A stretch of DNA of 38,602 nt from DATJLY01 sp035604195. Its GTDB lineage: Bacteria > Pseudomonadota > Alphaproteobacteria > ATCC43930 > CGMCC-115725. The position numbers were made by a program, and so were the translations under genes. The stretch spans positions 1 through 38,602 of the forward strand of contig DATNIY010000023.1 of NCBI GenBank assembly GCA_035604195.1, read 5' to 3'. This document shows, piece after piece, positions 8,038 through 15,279 of this stretch (the first letter of the stretch is position 1; the number at the start of each line of letters is the position of its first letter). The notes beneath the pieces are model-generated. The model was not told the DNA's origin and searched no databases. It saw only the letters and a program-made list of their open reading frames with translations.

Positions 8038-8445
8038 CTAGCGTAGTCGCTTGACCCGCTCGGCCTGGCTCACCACGTCGATGAAGCGCAGGCCGAGCTT
8101 CTCCTCGTTCACCACCACGACCTCGCCGCGCCCGATCAGCACACCGTTGACGCGCACGTCCAAGGGCGCGCCCGGGCCGCGGTCGAGCTCCACCATCGAG
8201 CCGCGCCCGAGATGGAGCACGTCGCGGATCGGTATTTCCGTGCGGCCGAGTTCGACCGAGAGGCGAACCGGAATCTCCAGCACGAGATCGAGTTTCGAGG
8301 TGTCCGCCGCGCCGCCGCCGGAATCCGGCGCCGCACCTTCCGCCGCCGGCCCGGAGGGATCGCCCGGCAGATCGGGCGGCTCGAAGGCCGTCGGTTGGCC
8401 GTCGGCGAGCGCCGGGGCGGACGGGTTAGTATTCGGGTCGGCCAT
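8038..8445 (-). CDS. fliN: Flagellar motor switch protein FliN
   Basis: A 135-residue C-ring protein. The first 50 residues are disordered and rich in Pro, Ala and Gly. The SpoA-like domain covers about 55-130, with LVLEIPVRLSVELGRTEIPIRDVL, the PLDVRVNGVLIGRGEVVVVNEEKLGLR core and the closing IDVVSQAERVKRL. FliN binds FliM and FliH and forms the base of the switch complex. I chose the ATG at 8445 because GGGAGAAG lies five bases upstream; a start at 8460 lacks such a site. The 5' end overlaps the end of fliM by about 20 bases, so the two are probably translationally coupled. Confidence 0.93.
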   Translation of the reverse strand: MADPNTNPSAPALADGQPTAFEPPDLPGDPSGPAAEGAAPDSGGGAADTSKLDLVLEIPVRLSVELGRTEIPIRDVLHLGRGSMVELDRGPGAPLDVRVNGVLIGRGEVVVVNEEKLGLRFIDVVSQAERVKRLR

Positions 8446-9382
8446 CGTCACTTCTCCCATCGGACCAAGCGTTGGTGATGAATTCCTGCAGCGTCGACAG
8501 ACGCTCCTCGATCCTCACCGCGAGCTTGCTCCCGTGTTTGCCCCAGCGCCCGCGAAACAGCGGCAGGCCATTCGCTTCGACCGTGACGGAGTTCGGCTGG
8601 TCGATCTCGAAGATGTCGCCGCTCCGAATCGCCAGGAGATCGCCGATGGACATCTCGAGTTGTGTCAGCTCGACGCGCAGCGGCATCGTCGCTTGCTCGA
8701 CGCCGTGCTTCAGCAGTTCGTACCAGCGCCGGTCCTGATCCACCGAATCCGCGACGACGCCCGACATCAGCTGATCGCGCAGCGGCTCCAGCGTCGTGTA
8801 GGGAATGCAGATCATGAGCTTGCCCCGGCCGTTATCGACCTTGGCGAGAAAAGTGCTGACGATGACCACCTCGCTCGCCGTCGCCACGCTGGCGAATTGC
8901 GGGTTGAATTCGAGCCGCACGATGTCCGGCTCGAATTTCTCGATCGGATTCCAGGCGAGGACGAATTGCTCGAGCGCGGTCTCGACGATGCGCCGCATGA
9001 CCTTCTGCTCGACCGGTGTGAAATCGCGCCTGTCCATCACTACGGGGAAGCGCCCGTTGCCGCCGAAGCGGCTCTCGATGATCGAGGTCACGAGCTCGGT
9101 GTCGGCCGCCACCAGCATCGTGCCACGCAGCGGCTTGAGGTTGACCAGCGCCATGTAGCTCGGGTCTTCGAGACTCTCGAGGAGCTGCGAGTGCTTGAGG
9201 AGCTCGATCGAGCCGCCGGACAGCTCGATCGCCTTGCGCATGTGCTGGAATAGAGCGGCGCGGAGATAGCGGGAGAAGCGATCGTTGATAATCTCCAGCG
9301 TCGGCATCCGCGCACGGGTAAGCCAATCCGCGACGAAGAGATTGTAGCGGCGGACCGATGTCTGATCGGATTCGTCAGACAT
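8426..9382 (-). CDS. fliM: Flagellar motor switch protein FliM lacking the CheY-binding N-terminus
   Basis: A 318-residue C-ring switch protein. It begins at SVRRYNLFVADWLTRARMPTLEIINDRF, which aligns with residue 40 or so of ordinary FliM. The middle CheC-like domain has LKPLRGTMLVAADTELV and FGGNGRF (the GGxG motif contacting FliG), and the C-terminal SpoA domain ends at about residue 305. The usual N-terminal LSQxEIDALL peptide, which docks CheY-P, and its linker are missing. A stop codon lies two codons upstream of the start in frame, so no longer form can be made here. The start overlaps the fliK stop by 8 bases. Confidence 0.93.
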   Translation of the reverse strand: MSDESDQTSVRRYNLFVADWLTRARMPTLEIINDRFSRYLRAALFQHMRKAIELSGGSIELLKHSQLLESLEDPSYMALVNLKPLRGTMLVAADTELVTSIIESRFGGNGRFPVVMDRRDFTPVEQKVMRRIVETALEQFVLAWNPIEKFEPDIVRLEFNPQFASVATASEVVIVSTFLAKVDNGRGKLMICIPYTTLEPLRDQLMSGVVADSVDQDRRWYELLKHGVEQATMPLRVELTQLEMSIGDLLAIRSGDIFEIDQPNSVTVEANGLPLFRGRWGKHGSKLAVRIEERLSTLQEFITNAWSDGRSDDGRPEY

Positions 9383-10940
9383 AGATGCTCACGGTCGAGC
9401 CGGACGAAGATTGCTGGTAGCTCGGCTCCGGCGCCAACGGCTGCGCTGCGGCGCCGCGCCGGTTCGGCGATCCCGCCGGATTGCCGGAGCGGTCGCGCGG
9501 TCCGGACGCATCGGCGCCGACCCAGGCGCCGGTCAAAGTGTAGCCGGCGCCGCCGAGATCGCTGCGCAGCTGGCCGATCGCCAGATTGATCGCCTGCTGC
9601 ACCGCAGGCTGCGGCGAGCCGAACCAGGCCGAGACGTCGCGGCCCTCGACCACGACCCGCACCGTGAGATCGCCGAGTTCGGGCGGATGCAGGCGCAGCA
9701 CCGCCACCTGGCCGCCGCCCGCGGCCATCGCCATCACTTGGCGCGCAATGCCTGCCGGCAGATCGGTCGGTCCCCGCGCGGCGGCCGCGGCGCCGGACCC
9801 GCCCGCAACCGGCGCCGGCGCCGCAGCGCTATCGCTCAAGACGACGCCGATCGCAGAGTTCGGATCACCCGTCTGAGCCCGCGTCGCCGCTGCCCCCGGC
9901 GCCGCGCCGGTGTCGGGCGGCCCAGCAATTTCGCCGCTGGTAAATCGGGCAGAGGACGGTTGGATTGCCGCGAGAAGCGCCGGCGCCGCGGCGGCATCGA
10001 CGGCGGCGGCGGGCGGCGGCGATGCCGCGAATCCGGACCCCGCGTCGGGCGCCGGATCGGATTGCGCTTGCCCTGCTCCGCCACTGTCGGAGCCAAGCGG
10101 CAGTGGCGGCGCGGTCGTGGCGGAATCGATGAACGCGGCAACCCCGGAGGACACGGCCCCGTTGCTGGCGAGAGGAGGGCTGGCGCCGGCCGCATTCACG
10201 AGGTTAAGACGCGATGCCACGGCATCGGCAGCCATTCCTGCAGGCTGAGGACCCGTTGCCGTCGCGCCGCTGCCGGCGGACGTCGTTGCGGCGCCTTGGC
10301 TCGACGCCGTGACAAGCGCCGCGCGGCCTGCGCCGATCGAAGCAGGAGTCTCGACCGGGCTTGTCGAGTCTGACGCCGAGCTAGCCACAGTCTGCGCAAC
10401 CGGCGCCGCAACGACAAGCTGAGCCGCCGCACTCGGCGCTGCCGCGGCGGCCATGCGCTTCTTCTCGCCCGGCGCTGGCGCCGCGTCGGCGCTTGGGCCG
10501 GCGCTGCCCGCGCTGCCTTTCGCGCCGGCGACGACCGCGGCCGCGAGCGTACCGCCGGCACCGATGTTGCCGTCTTGAATGGCGAGCGCGGCGGTGTCGC
10601 CGTCTCTTGCTCCGGCATTGGCGGCCGAAGGATCGGCGGCCGATGTGGCGCCATCGCTCGCCGCCGCGGTGCCGCGTTGGCTCGCGGCTGGCGCGTCCGC
10701 GGCGGGCTTGCCGGAGCCGCTCGACGCGGCAGTCGCGGTGGACTGGCCATCGCTCGAATCGGCAGAGCCGGCATCGGCATCGGCGGCATCCTTCGCCGCC
10801 GGGGCGGCGGAAGCGGTTGCCTGATGGAGCGCCGCGGTGAAGCCGGTGTCGGTCTGGATCGCGTCGCTCCGCGATCCCTCGCCGGTTTTGGGCGAGAGCT
10901 CGACGGTGCGGCCGGAGCCGATGCTGCGTACGGATGACAT
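9375..10940 (-). CDS. fliK: Flagellar hook-length control protein FliK
   Basis: A 521-residue protein whose first about 400 residues are low-complexity Ala/Ser/Gly/Pro, as expected for the exported ruler part of FliK. The conserved C-terminal Flg_hook domain is near residues 405-480: VAVLRLHPPELGDLTVRVVVEG, then PAVQQAINLAIGQLRSDLGGAGYTL. FliK measures the hook and switches FlhB export specificity from hook to filament. The ATG at 10940 sits 15 bases after fliG, with GGGGGAG in between. Composition is extreme but the frame is uninterrupted, and the neighbours fliG and fliM agree. Confidence 0.88.
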   Translation of the reverse strand: MSSVRSIGSGRTVELSPKTGEGSRSDAIQTDTGFTAALHQATASAAPAAKDAADADAGSADSSDGQSTATAASSGSGKPAADAPAASQRGTAAASDGATSAADPSAANAGARDGDTAALAIQDGNIGAGGTLAAAVVAGAKGSAGSAGPSADAAPAPGEKKRMAAAAAPSAAAQLVVAAPVAQTVASSASDSTSPVETPASIGAGRAALVTASSQGAATTSAGSGATATGPQPAGMAADAVASRLNLVNAAGASPPLASNGAVSSGVAAFIDSATTAPPLPLGSDSGGAGQAQSDPAPDAGSGFAASPPPAAAVDAAAAPALLAAIQPSSARFTSGEIAGPPDTGAAPGAAATRAQTGDPNSAIGVVLSDSAAAPAPVAGGSGAAAAARGPTDLPAGIARQVMAMAAGGGQVAVLRLHPPELGDLTVRVVVEGRDVSAWFGSPQPAVQQAINLAIGQLRSDLGGAGYTLTGAWVGADASGPRDRSGNPAGSPNRRGAAAQPLAPEPSYQQSSSGSTVSIYV

Positions 10941-10955
10941 GCAGCCACGCTCCCC

Positions 10956-11969
10956 CTAGGCCACGAGATCGTTGGTGTCGGTCCGCAGGATGATCTTGCC
11001 TTCGGCCTCGAGACGCTGGGCCGCGGCCAGGATCTCCTTCTGCGCCGCCTCCACCTCGGTCACGCGCATCGGGCCCTTGGCGTCGATTTCCTCGCGCAGC
11101 GATTCGGCCGCGCGCTGCGACAGATTGCGGAACACCTTCTCGCGCAGATTGGGATCGGCGCCCTTCAAGGCCGGAACCAGCAGATTCTGATCGACCTCGC
11201 GCAGCAGGATCTGGAAGTTGCGGTCGTCGACGGCGATGAGATCCTGGAAGACGAACATGTTGTCCATGATGCGCTGCGCCAGTTCCTGATCGACATCCTT
11301 GATCGAAGCGAGAACGTGCTGCGCGCGAGTCGCATCGAAGCGATTGAGGATGTTCGCCGCGACCTTGATGCCGCCGACCGTCAGGCGCACATGCTGCAGA
11401 TCCGCCGCCATCAGATCCTCGAGCGCCTCGTTGAGCTCGCGGACCGCGGCCGGCGGAATGGAATCGAGCGTCGCCAGGCGGGGAATCACCTGATCGATGA
11501 GTTCGTCGGGCAGGTATCGAATCAGCTCAGCCGCCCGTTCCGGCTCCATGTATCCCAGGATCATTGCGACGATCTGCGGATGTTCAGAGCGGATCATCTC
11601 GACCAGGACCCGCGGGTCGGTCAGCTTGACGGCGTCGATCTTGGCGAATTCGCCGCCGTGCTGAATGCGCTCGACGAATCCGGCAGCCTTCTCCGCGCCC
11701 AGCGCCTTCTCCAACGCGCCGCGCAGATAGGCCTCGCCGCCCACCCCGATCGAGGTCTGCTGCAGCATGAGATCGGTGAATTCCTTGAAGACGCCGGAGA
11801 CCGCGACCGTCGACATGCTTGACAGCCGCGCCATCGCCGCCGACAGCCGGTTGATCTCCTGCGCCGAGAGGTATCTGAGAACGTCGGCCGCTTGGTCCTG
11901 GCCGATCGACATCAGCAGGACCGCCGATTTCTCGATGTCGCTGAGGTCGGCCGACTTACCGTCTGTCAC
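10956..11969 (-). CDS. fliG: Flagellar motor switch protein FliG
   Basis: A 337-residue rotor protein that joins the MS ring to FliM and receives torque from the stator. Seen are the N-terminal domain (LSDIEKSAVLLMSIGQDQAADVL), the middle-domain EHPQ motif (IRSEHPQIVAMILGYM at about 125) and the torque helix DLIAVDDRNFQILLREVDQNLLVPALKGA with the conserved Arg and Asp residues. It closes with NLSQRAAESLREEI. The GTG start at 11969 overlaps the end of fliF by 14 bases. Torque and FliM contact residues look intact, so the rotor is expected to work. Confidence 0.96.
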   Translation of the reverse strand: MTDGKSADLSDIEKSAVLLMSIGQDQAADVLRYLSAQEINRLSAAMARLSSMSTVAVSGVFKEFTDLMLQQTSIGVGGEAYLRGALEKALGAEKAAGFVERIQHGGEFAKIDAVKLTDPRVLVEMIRSEHPQIVAMILGYMEPERAAELIRYLPDELIDQVIPRLATLDSIPPAAVRELNEALEDLMAADLQHVRLTVGGIKVAANILNRFDATRAQHVLASIKDVDQELAQRIMDNMFVFQDLIAVDDRNFQILLREVDQNLLVPALKGADPNLREKVFRNLSQRAAESLREEIDAKGPMRVTEVEAAQKEILAAAQRLEAEGKIILRTDTNDLVA

Positions 11970-13665
11970 GCGATAGCCACTCCCTTATGACGAGCGCGGT
12001 GCGGGCGGGATCGTTGGCCGCCAGCGCTCGAATCGTCTCGGTGTCGATGCGGAACACATCCTGCGAGATCGTCGCCGCGGCCGGCGCCGGCGCCGCCGCG
12101 TCCTGCGGCTTGCCGCGGTCGGCAGGAACCGCGGCCCGGAGCAAGGCGCCGACCTCGGCGACGCGCTGGGCCGTCGCGACATTCGGCGTGGCAGCGGCGC
12201 CCGCGAGCGCCCTGTGGCCGCCGATCCGGCGCAGCATCGGGAACAGTCCGCCGAAAAGCGCAAGCAGGCCCGCGACCGCCAAGATCGCGTTCTGCTCGAC
12301 GGCGCGCAGCCATTGCTCCTTCCACCAGGGCACGGGCGCCTCGGCTGCGGCCGCGCCGTTGCCGGTGGTGGTGGGAGCGATCAGTCCTTCTTGTTCGAAC
12401 GGGAGATCGACTACCGTGACGTCGCGATTCTGGCCGACGCCGATCGCCGAGGTCACCAGCGTCTTCGCCGATTTGATCCGCTCCGGCGGGATCGGCTTGC
12501 CGGTGGGATTGTTGACGAGGACTGCGACGTTGATCGCCCGCAGCTTCCACGACGGATCCTGCAGGAACGCGTCGGTACGGTCGATGTCGTAGTTGGTGGT
12601 GGTGTGGCTGTCGGCGGGGACGGTGAGCGCGGCGGCGTTGGCCGCGGGTTTGCCGCCATTCGCCGCCTGCTCCTCGGCCGGCGGCTTGTTGACCGCCGCG
12701 GTCGGCGCGGGGGGCGCCCGGTTCGAGAGAGCGCCGGGAATGCCCATGGCTTGGTCGCCGTTGCCGTCGGCGGGGTGCACGTGGAGCGTCTCGTCCTGAC
12801 TCAGCACGTGGCTTTGGCCGTATTTGACCGAGCTCTGCTTCGATTGCGAGAAGTCGATGTCGGCGTCGACGGAGATGCGGAAATTGCCGCGGCCGAAGAC
12901 TGGCGCCAGGAGATCGGTGATGAGCGCCTCGTAGCGGGCGCCGATTTGGCGCGCGATCTCGAGCTGCTCCGGCACCTGCTGCAGCCCCTCCCGGCCGGCG
13001 GAGCTGAGCACGCGGCCGGTCTGATCGACGACGGTCACATTCTCCTGCGCGAGGCCGGGCACGCTCGAGCCGACCAGGCCGACGATGCCTCTGACCTGCG
13101 AACCCGTCAGCTGCACCCCTTGGCGCAGCCGGACCAGAACCGAGGCGCTCGGCTTCGGCTGGTCGGCGAGGAATCCCGTCTGTTTCGGCAGCGCCACCGT
13201 CACCTTGGCGGAAGAAACGCCCTCGACCTCGCCGACGGTGCGCGACAATGCGGCCTCGATGCCGCGGACGTAATGCACCTGCTCGACGAAGGGGCTCACG
13301 CCCAACGCCTCGTTGTCGAGCAGCGCCCATTCGTCGTGGTCCTGCTTCGGCACGCCGCGCGCCGCCAATTGCAGCCGCGCCCGGCCGACATCGGTCGCCG
13401 GCACCAGGATCACCCGGCCGCCTTCGGTGATGCGATAGGGAATATTGAGCTTCTGCAGTTCGTTGATGACGTGGCCGCCGTCCTCGCCCGAGAGTCCGGC
13501 ATAAAGGACGGCGTTGCTGGAATTCCCCGACCAGAGATAGGCGATGGCAAGCACGGCGGCGGCGACCGCCCCGCCCGCGGCCAAGGTGAACCAACCCCTG
13601 CCGCCGAGCGCCGGGCCGACGCGCTCCATCATGCTCCTCGGCAAGATCCCGTCGAGTACCGCCAC
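11956..13665 (-). CDS. fliF: Flagellar MS-ring protein FliF
   Basis: A 569-residue protein that forms the membrane-embedded MS ring on which the flagellum is built. It has an N-terminal membrane helix (about 27-47) and the YscJ/FliF ring-building domain with SNAVLYAGLSGEDGGHVINEL and VTVALPKQTGFLADQPKPSASVLV. The second ring domain follows to about residue 430, then a second membrane helix near 455-475 and a cytoplasmic tail (DPARTALVIREWLS) that binds FliG. The start is GTG at 13665, 15 bases after fliE, with AGGGTGA upstream. Length and domain order match the family. Confidence 0.96.
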   Translation of the reverse strand: MAVLDGILPRSMMERVGPALGGRGWFTLAAGGAVAAAVLAIAYLWSGNSSNAVLYAGLSGEDGGHVINELQKLNIPYRITEGGRVILVPATDVGRARLQLAARGVPKQDHDEWALLDNEALGVSPFVEQVHYVRGIEAALSRTVGEVEGVSSAKVTVALPKQTGFLADQPKPSASVLVRLRQGVQLTGSQVRGIVGLVGSSVPGLAQENVTVVDQTGRVLSSAGREGLQQVPEQLEIARQIGARYEALITDLLAPVFGRGNFRISVDADIDFSQSKQSSVKYGQSHVLSQDETLHVHPADGNGDQAMGIPGALSNRAPPAPTAAVNKPPAEEQAANGGKPAANAAALTVPADSHTTTNYDIDRTDAFLQDPSWKLRAINVAVLVNNPTGKPIPPERIKSAKTLVTSAIGVGQNRDVTVVDLPFEQEGLIAPTTTGNGAAAAEAPVPWWKEQWLRAVEQNAILAVAGLLALFGGLFPMLRRIGGHRALAGAAATPNVATAQRVAEVGALLRAAVPADRGKPQDAAAPAPAAATISQDVFRIDTETIRALAANDPARTALVIREWLSRDRR

Positions 13666-13680
13666 GTATCACCCTGGACG

Positions 13681-14019
13681 CTAGACCTGCATGTTCATGA
13701 TGGTGGTGTAGGCGGCGGCGACCTTGTCGCGCACCGTCGCCGCCGTCTGCAGCGCAAGATTGGCTTCCTCGAGCGAGATCATCACGTCGCTCAAGGAGAT
13801 GTCGCTACCGCCCGCGGCGAAGGACTTGGCCGCCGCCGAGGCCGAGGCGATGTGGCTGTCGACCCGGTTGAGCGCCGCGCCCAGCGCTGCGAGAAAGGAC
13901 GCGCCGGAGCCGGTGGCGTCCGCGCTTTCGGAAAGCGCGGGCGGCGGCGCGCTCGCGGCGCGCGCAAGCGCGCCCAGGTCCGCCGTCGCCGAAGCCATTG
14001 CGGTGATCGGATCTGTCAT
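13681..14019 (-). CDS. fliE: Flagellar hook-basal body protein FliE
   Basis: A 112-residue exported protein that connects the MS ring and the rod. The C-terminal part carries the typical FliE features: a helix with FLAALGAALNRVDSHI, then DISLSDVMISLEEANLALQTAATVRDKVAAAYTTIMNMQV, ending in the short hydrophobic MNMQV characteristic of the family. The ATG at 14019 overlaps the stop of the PilZ-like gene (ATGA), so they are coupled. An upstream in-frame start at 14175 would place 52 arginine-rich residues within the preceding gene and is rejected. It starts the fliE-fliF-fliG order common to many flagellar loci. Confidence 0.93.
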   Translation of the reverse strand: MTDPITAMASATADLGALARAASAPPPALSESADATGSGASFLAALGAALNRVDSHIASASAAAKSFAAGGSDISLSDVMISLEEANLALQTAATVRDKVAAAYTTIMNMQV

Positions 14020-14588
14020 GGCCTCGACCGCAGACCCGTCCGCGCCGGGCGTTGCCCGAGACGGCGGCGATGCTCGAAGAAGACGAGTCGCGCGAAAGAT
14101 TCGCTGATCGCCTCCGACATCTCCGACAGCGCCGCCTCGATGTGCCAGCCGCCGTTCCGGCCGCCGGGCATGCAATCGACGACGCGGCCCAGAAGCGCCA
14201 CTGGCTCGCGATAGGCGCCGCTGAAATAGAGGCGAAGCAGCAGCCAGCCTCCGACCACGAGCGGCTCAGGCGACGACCAGGCGATCAGGTCGAGCCCGAC
14301 CTCGATCTCGCGCGGCTCGGGCAGAACGACGTCGCGATAGCTGAGCCGGCTCAGCATCTCGATGATCAGATCGAGCTTCAGGCGGATCGGCACCAAGGCT
14401 TCGGCGAGCCGCTCATCCGCCGCCCGCGGCGCGGCATCGAGATCGATCCGCTGCAGCAGCACCTCGAGGACGCCGCGGTTCTGCTGCTCGAGCGCGTCGA
14501 GCGCCGCGGCCGAGGGCGGGCCTTCCACCGGCTCCCAAGACAGGGGGATGACGAGGCGGCTCGAGAAGGTCGGACGGTCCAGCGACAT
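14016..14588 (-). CDS. Atypical PilZ (tPilZ)-like protein, first gene of flagellar operon
   Basis: A 190-residue protein. A helical segment (about 25-80, with ALDALEQQNRGVLEVLLQRI and IRLKLDLIIEMLSRLSYRD) precedes a beta-rich domain (YRDVVLPEPREIEVGLDLIAW, LLRLYFSGAYREPVALLGRVV). The end reads ISESFARLVFFEHRRRLGQR. This layout matches the atypical, helix-extended PilZ proteins described in xanthomonads (XC_6012 type), which tetramerise through heptad helices. The canonical RxxxR and DxSxxG cyclic-di-GMP motifs are absent, so ligand binding is uncertain. It lies directly upstream of fliE with an ATGA overlap. Family assignment is from pattern memory only. The start is ATG 14588 (a GTG precedes it), with only a weak ribosome site. 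Confidence 0.65.
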   Translation of the reverse strand: MSLDRPTFSSRLVIPLSWEPVEGPPSAAALDALEQQNRGVLEVLLQRIDLDAAPRAADERLAEALVPIRLKLDLIIEMLSRLSYRDVVLPEPREIEVGLDLIAWSSPEPLVVGGWLLLRLYFSGAYREPVALLGRVVDCMPGGRNGGWHIEAALSEMSEAISESFARLVFFEHRRRLGQRPARTGLRSRP

Positions 14589-14683
14589 CACGTCCGACCC
14601 GGCGACGGATGCGGCGCGCCCGTCCCGCCGGTCGGCCGGCGGCGGGGGAGAAACCGCATCGACTTCTCACGGATCGTGAACAT
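14588..14683 (-). other. Possible 31-codon leader ORF coupled to the tPilZ-like gene
   Basis: In the leader, a small frame starts at ATG 14683 (MFTIREKSMRFLPRR...) and stops with a TGA that overlaps the tPilZ-like start as TGATG. Its own ribosome site is poor; the in-frame ATG at codon 9 has GAGAAG three bases upstream. The coupled geometry could explain the weak ribosome site of the next gene, but in such GC-rich DNA a frame of this length arises by chance. Confidence 0.25.
14625..14642 (-). other. Perfect 7-bp stem-loop in flagellar operon leader
   Basis: CCGCCGG and CCGGCGG flank a four-base loop. The hairpin lies in the predicted 5' leader between the sigma-54 promoter and the first gene. 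There is no T-run, so it is not a normal terminator. It may affect translation or mRNA stability, or be chance in GC-rich sequence. Confidence 0.35.
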
Positions 14684-14718
14684 GGGGCCGCACTGACTTG
14701 ACGAACATAGAAAATTTC

Positions 14719-14733
14719 GCAAGAACCATACCA
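14719..14733 (-). promoter_or_regulatory. Sigma-54 (-24/-12) promoter of the flagellar operon
   Basis: On the minus strand the sequence reads TGGTATGGTTCTTGC. It carries TGG at -24, the correct spacing between the invariant GG (14732-14731) and GC (14720-14719), and a perfect TTGC at -12. Compared with the consensus TGGCACG-N4-TTGC it differs only by two C-to-T changes in the -24 box. A start site near 14708 is expected, giving a 120-nt leader before the tPilZ-like gene. Sigma-54 promoters with an enhancer-binding activator commonly drive basal body genes. The flanking 14589-14894 non-coding stretch otherwise holds only the leader features listed and no recognised gene. Confidence 0.72.
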
Positions 14734-14894
14734 TAGGCCGGCGCGGGCGGGCAAGCCTTTGCAAGCCGATTGGCCGACGGGATCAGGCCGCGATGATTGG
14801 CACGGATTAGTTAACGACTTGGTAAGCGGTGGCGCGCCAAGAATCGCCCTTGTCCCGTCATGGTGCGACGGGGCCCTGTCATTCGAGAGCAACG

Positions 14895-15260
14895 ATGAGC
14901 CGGGAGCTTCGACGGATCTTCCTCACCAGCCAAGAGGTCGGGGACGCTCTCAACGCCTTCCGCAAAATGGACGCCAGGTTCCTGCCGCCCGGGAAGATCT
15001 GCGAGGTTCAGGCCGGCCCCGAGACCGTCACCGTCATGATCGAGATGAAATACGTCGACAACGTGCATGTCCTCGATTTCAAGATCCCCTATGCCAGGCT
15101 GACCGACATTCTCGTCAATTACTGCGTCGAGCGCGGCATCCCCGTGCCGCGGGTGGGCAAGAAGGGCTGCCTCCTGGTCGAGAACGAGGTCGTCCTGGAG
15201 ATCGCCGTGAACAACGAGCCGGCGCATGCCGGCGTCATGCACGCGGTCGGCGGGCGCTGA
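14895..15260 (+). CDS. Conserved-looking hypothetical protein, divergent from the flagellar operon
   Basis: A 121-residue soluble protein I do not recognise. It begins MSRELRRIFLTSQEVGDALNAF and has a mixed alpha/beta pattern: a strand pair around VTVMIEMKYVDNVHVLDFKI, a helix ARLTDILVNYCVERGI, and a final strand pair GCLLVENEVVLEIAV. No signal peptide or membrane segment is present. The start at 14895 has GAGAG upstream. It is transcribed away from the flagellar operon across a shared 306-base intergenic region and converges on the OmpA-like gene with 19 bases between stops. Normal codon use and clear secondary structure support a real gene. A motility or signalling link is position-based inference. 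Confidence 0.75.
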   Translation: MSRELRRIFLTSQEVGDALNAFRKMDARFLPPGKICEVQAGPETVTVMIEMKYVDNVHVLDFKIPYARLTDILVNYCVERGIPVPRVGKKGCLLVENEVVLEIAVNNEPAHAGVMHAVGGR

Positions 15261-15279
15261 GGCAGGCGCCGCGCGAGGT

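Noticed and set aside
9375..10940. The Ala-rich region of fliK as a repeat array or mobile element
   Set aside because: No regular repeat unit is visible. Low complexity is usual for the FliK ruler domain and the frame is unbroken.
14020..14175. Longer FliE starting at 14175
   Set aside because: It would add 52 arginine-rich residues overlapping the PilZ-like gene; the ATGA-coupled start at 14019 gives a normal FliE length.
14796..14812. TGGCAC on the plus strand as a sigma-54 promoter for the 121-residue gene
   Set aside because: No TTGC at the right distance (the sequence there is GTTA), so the -12 box is missing.
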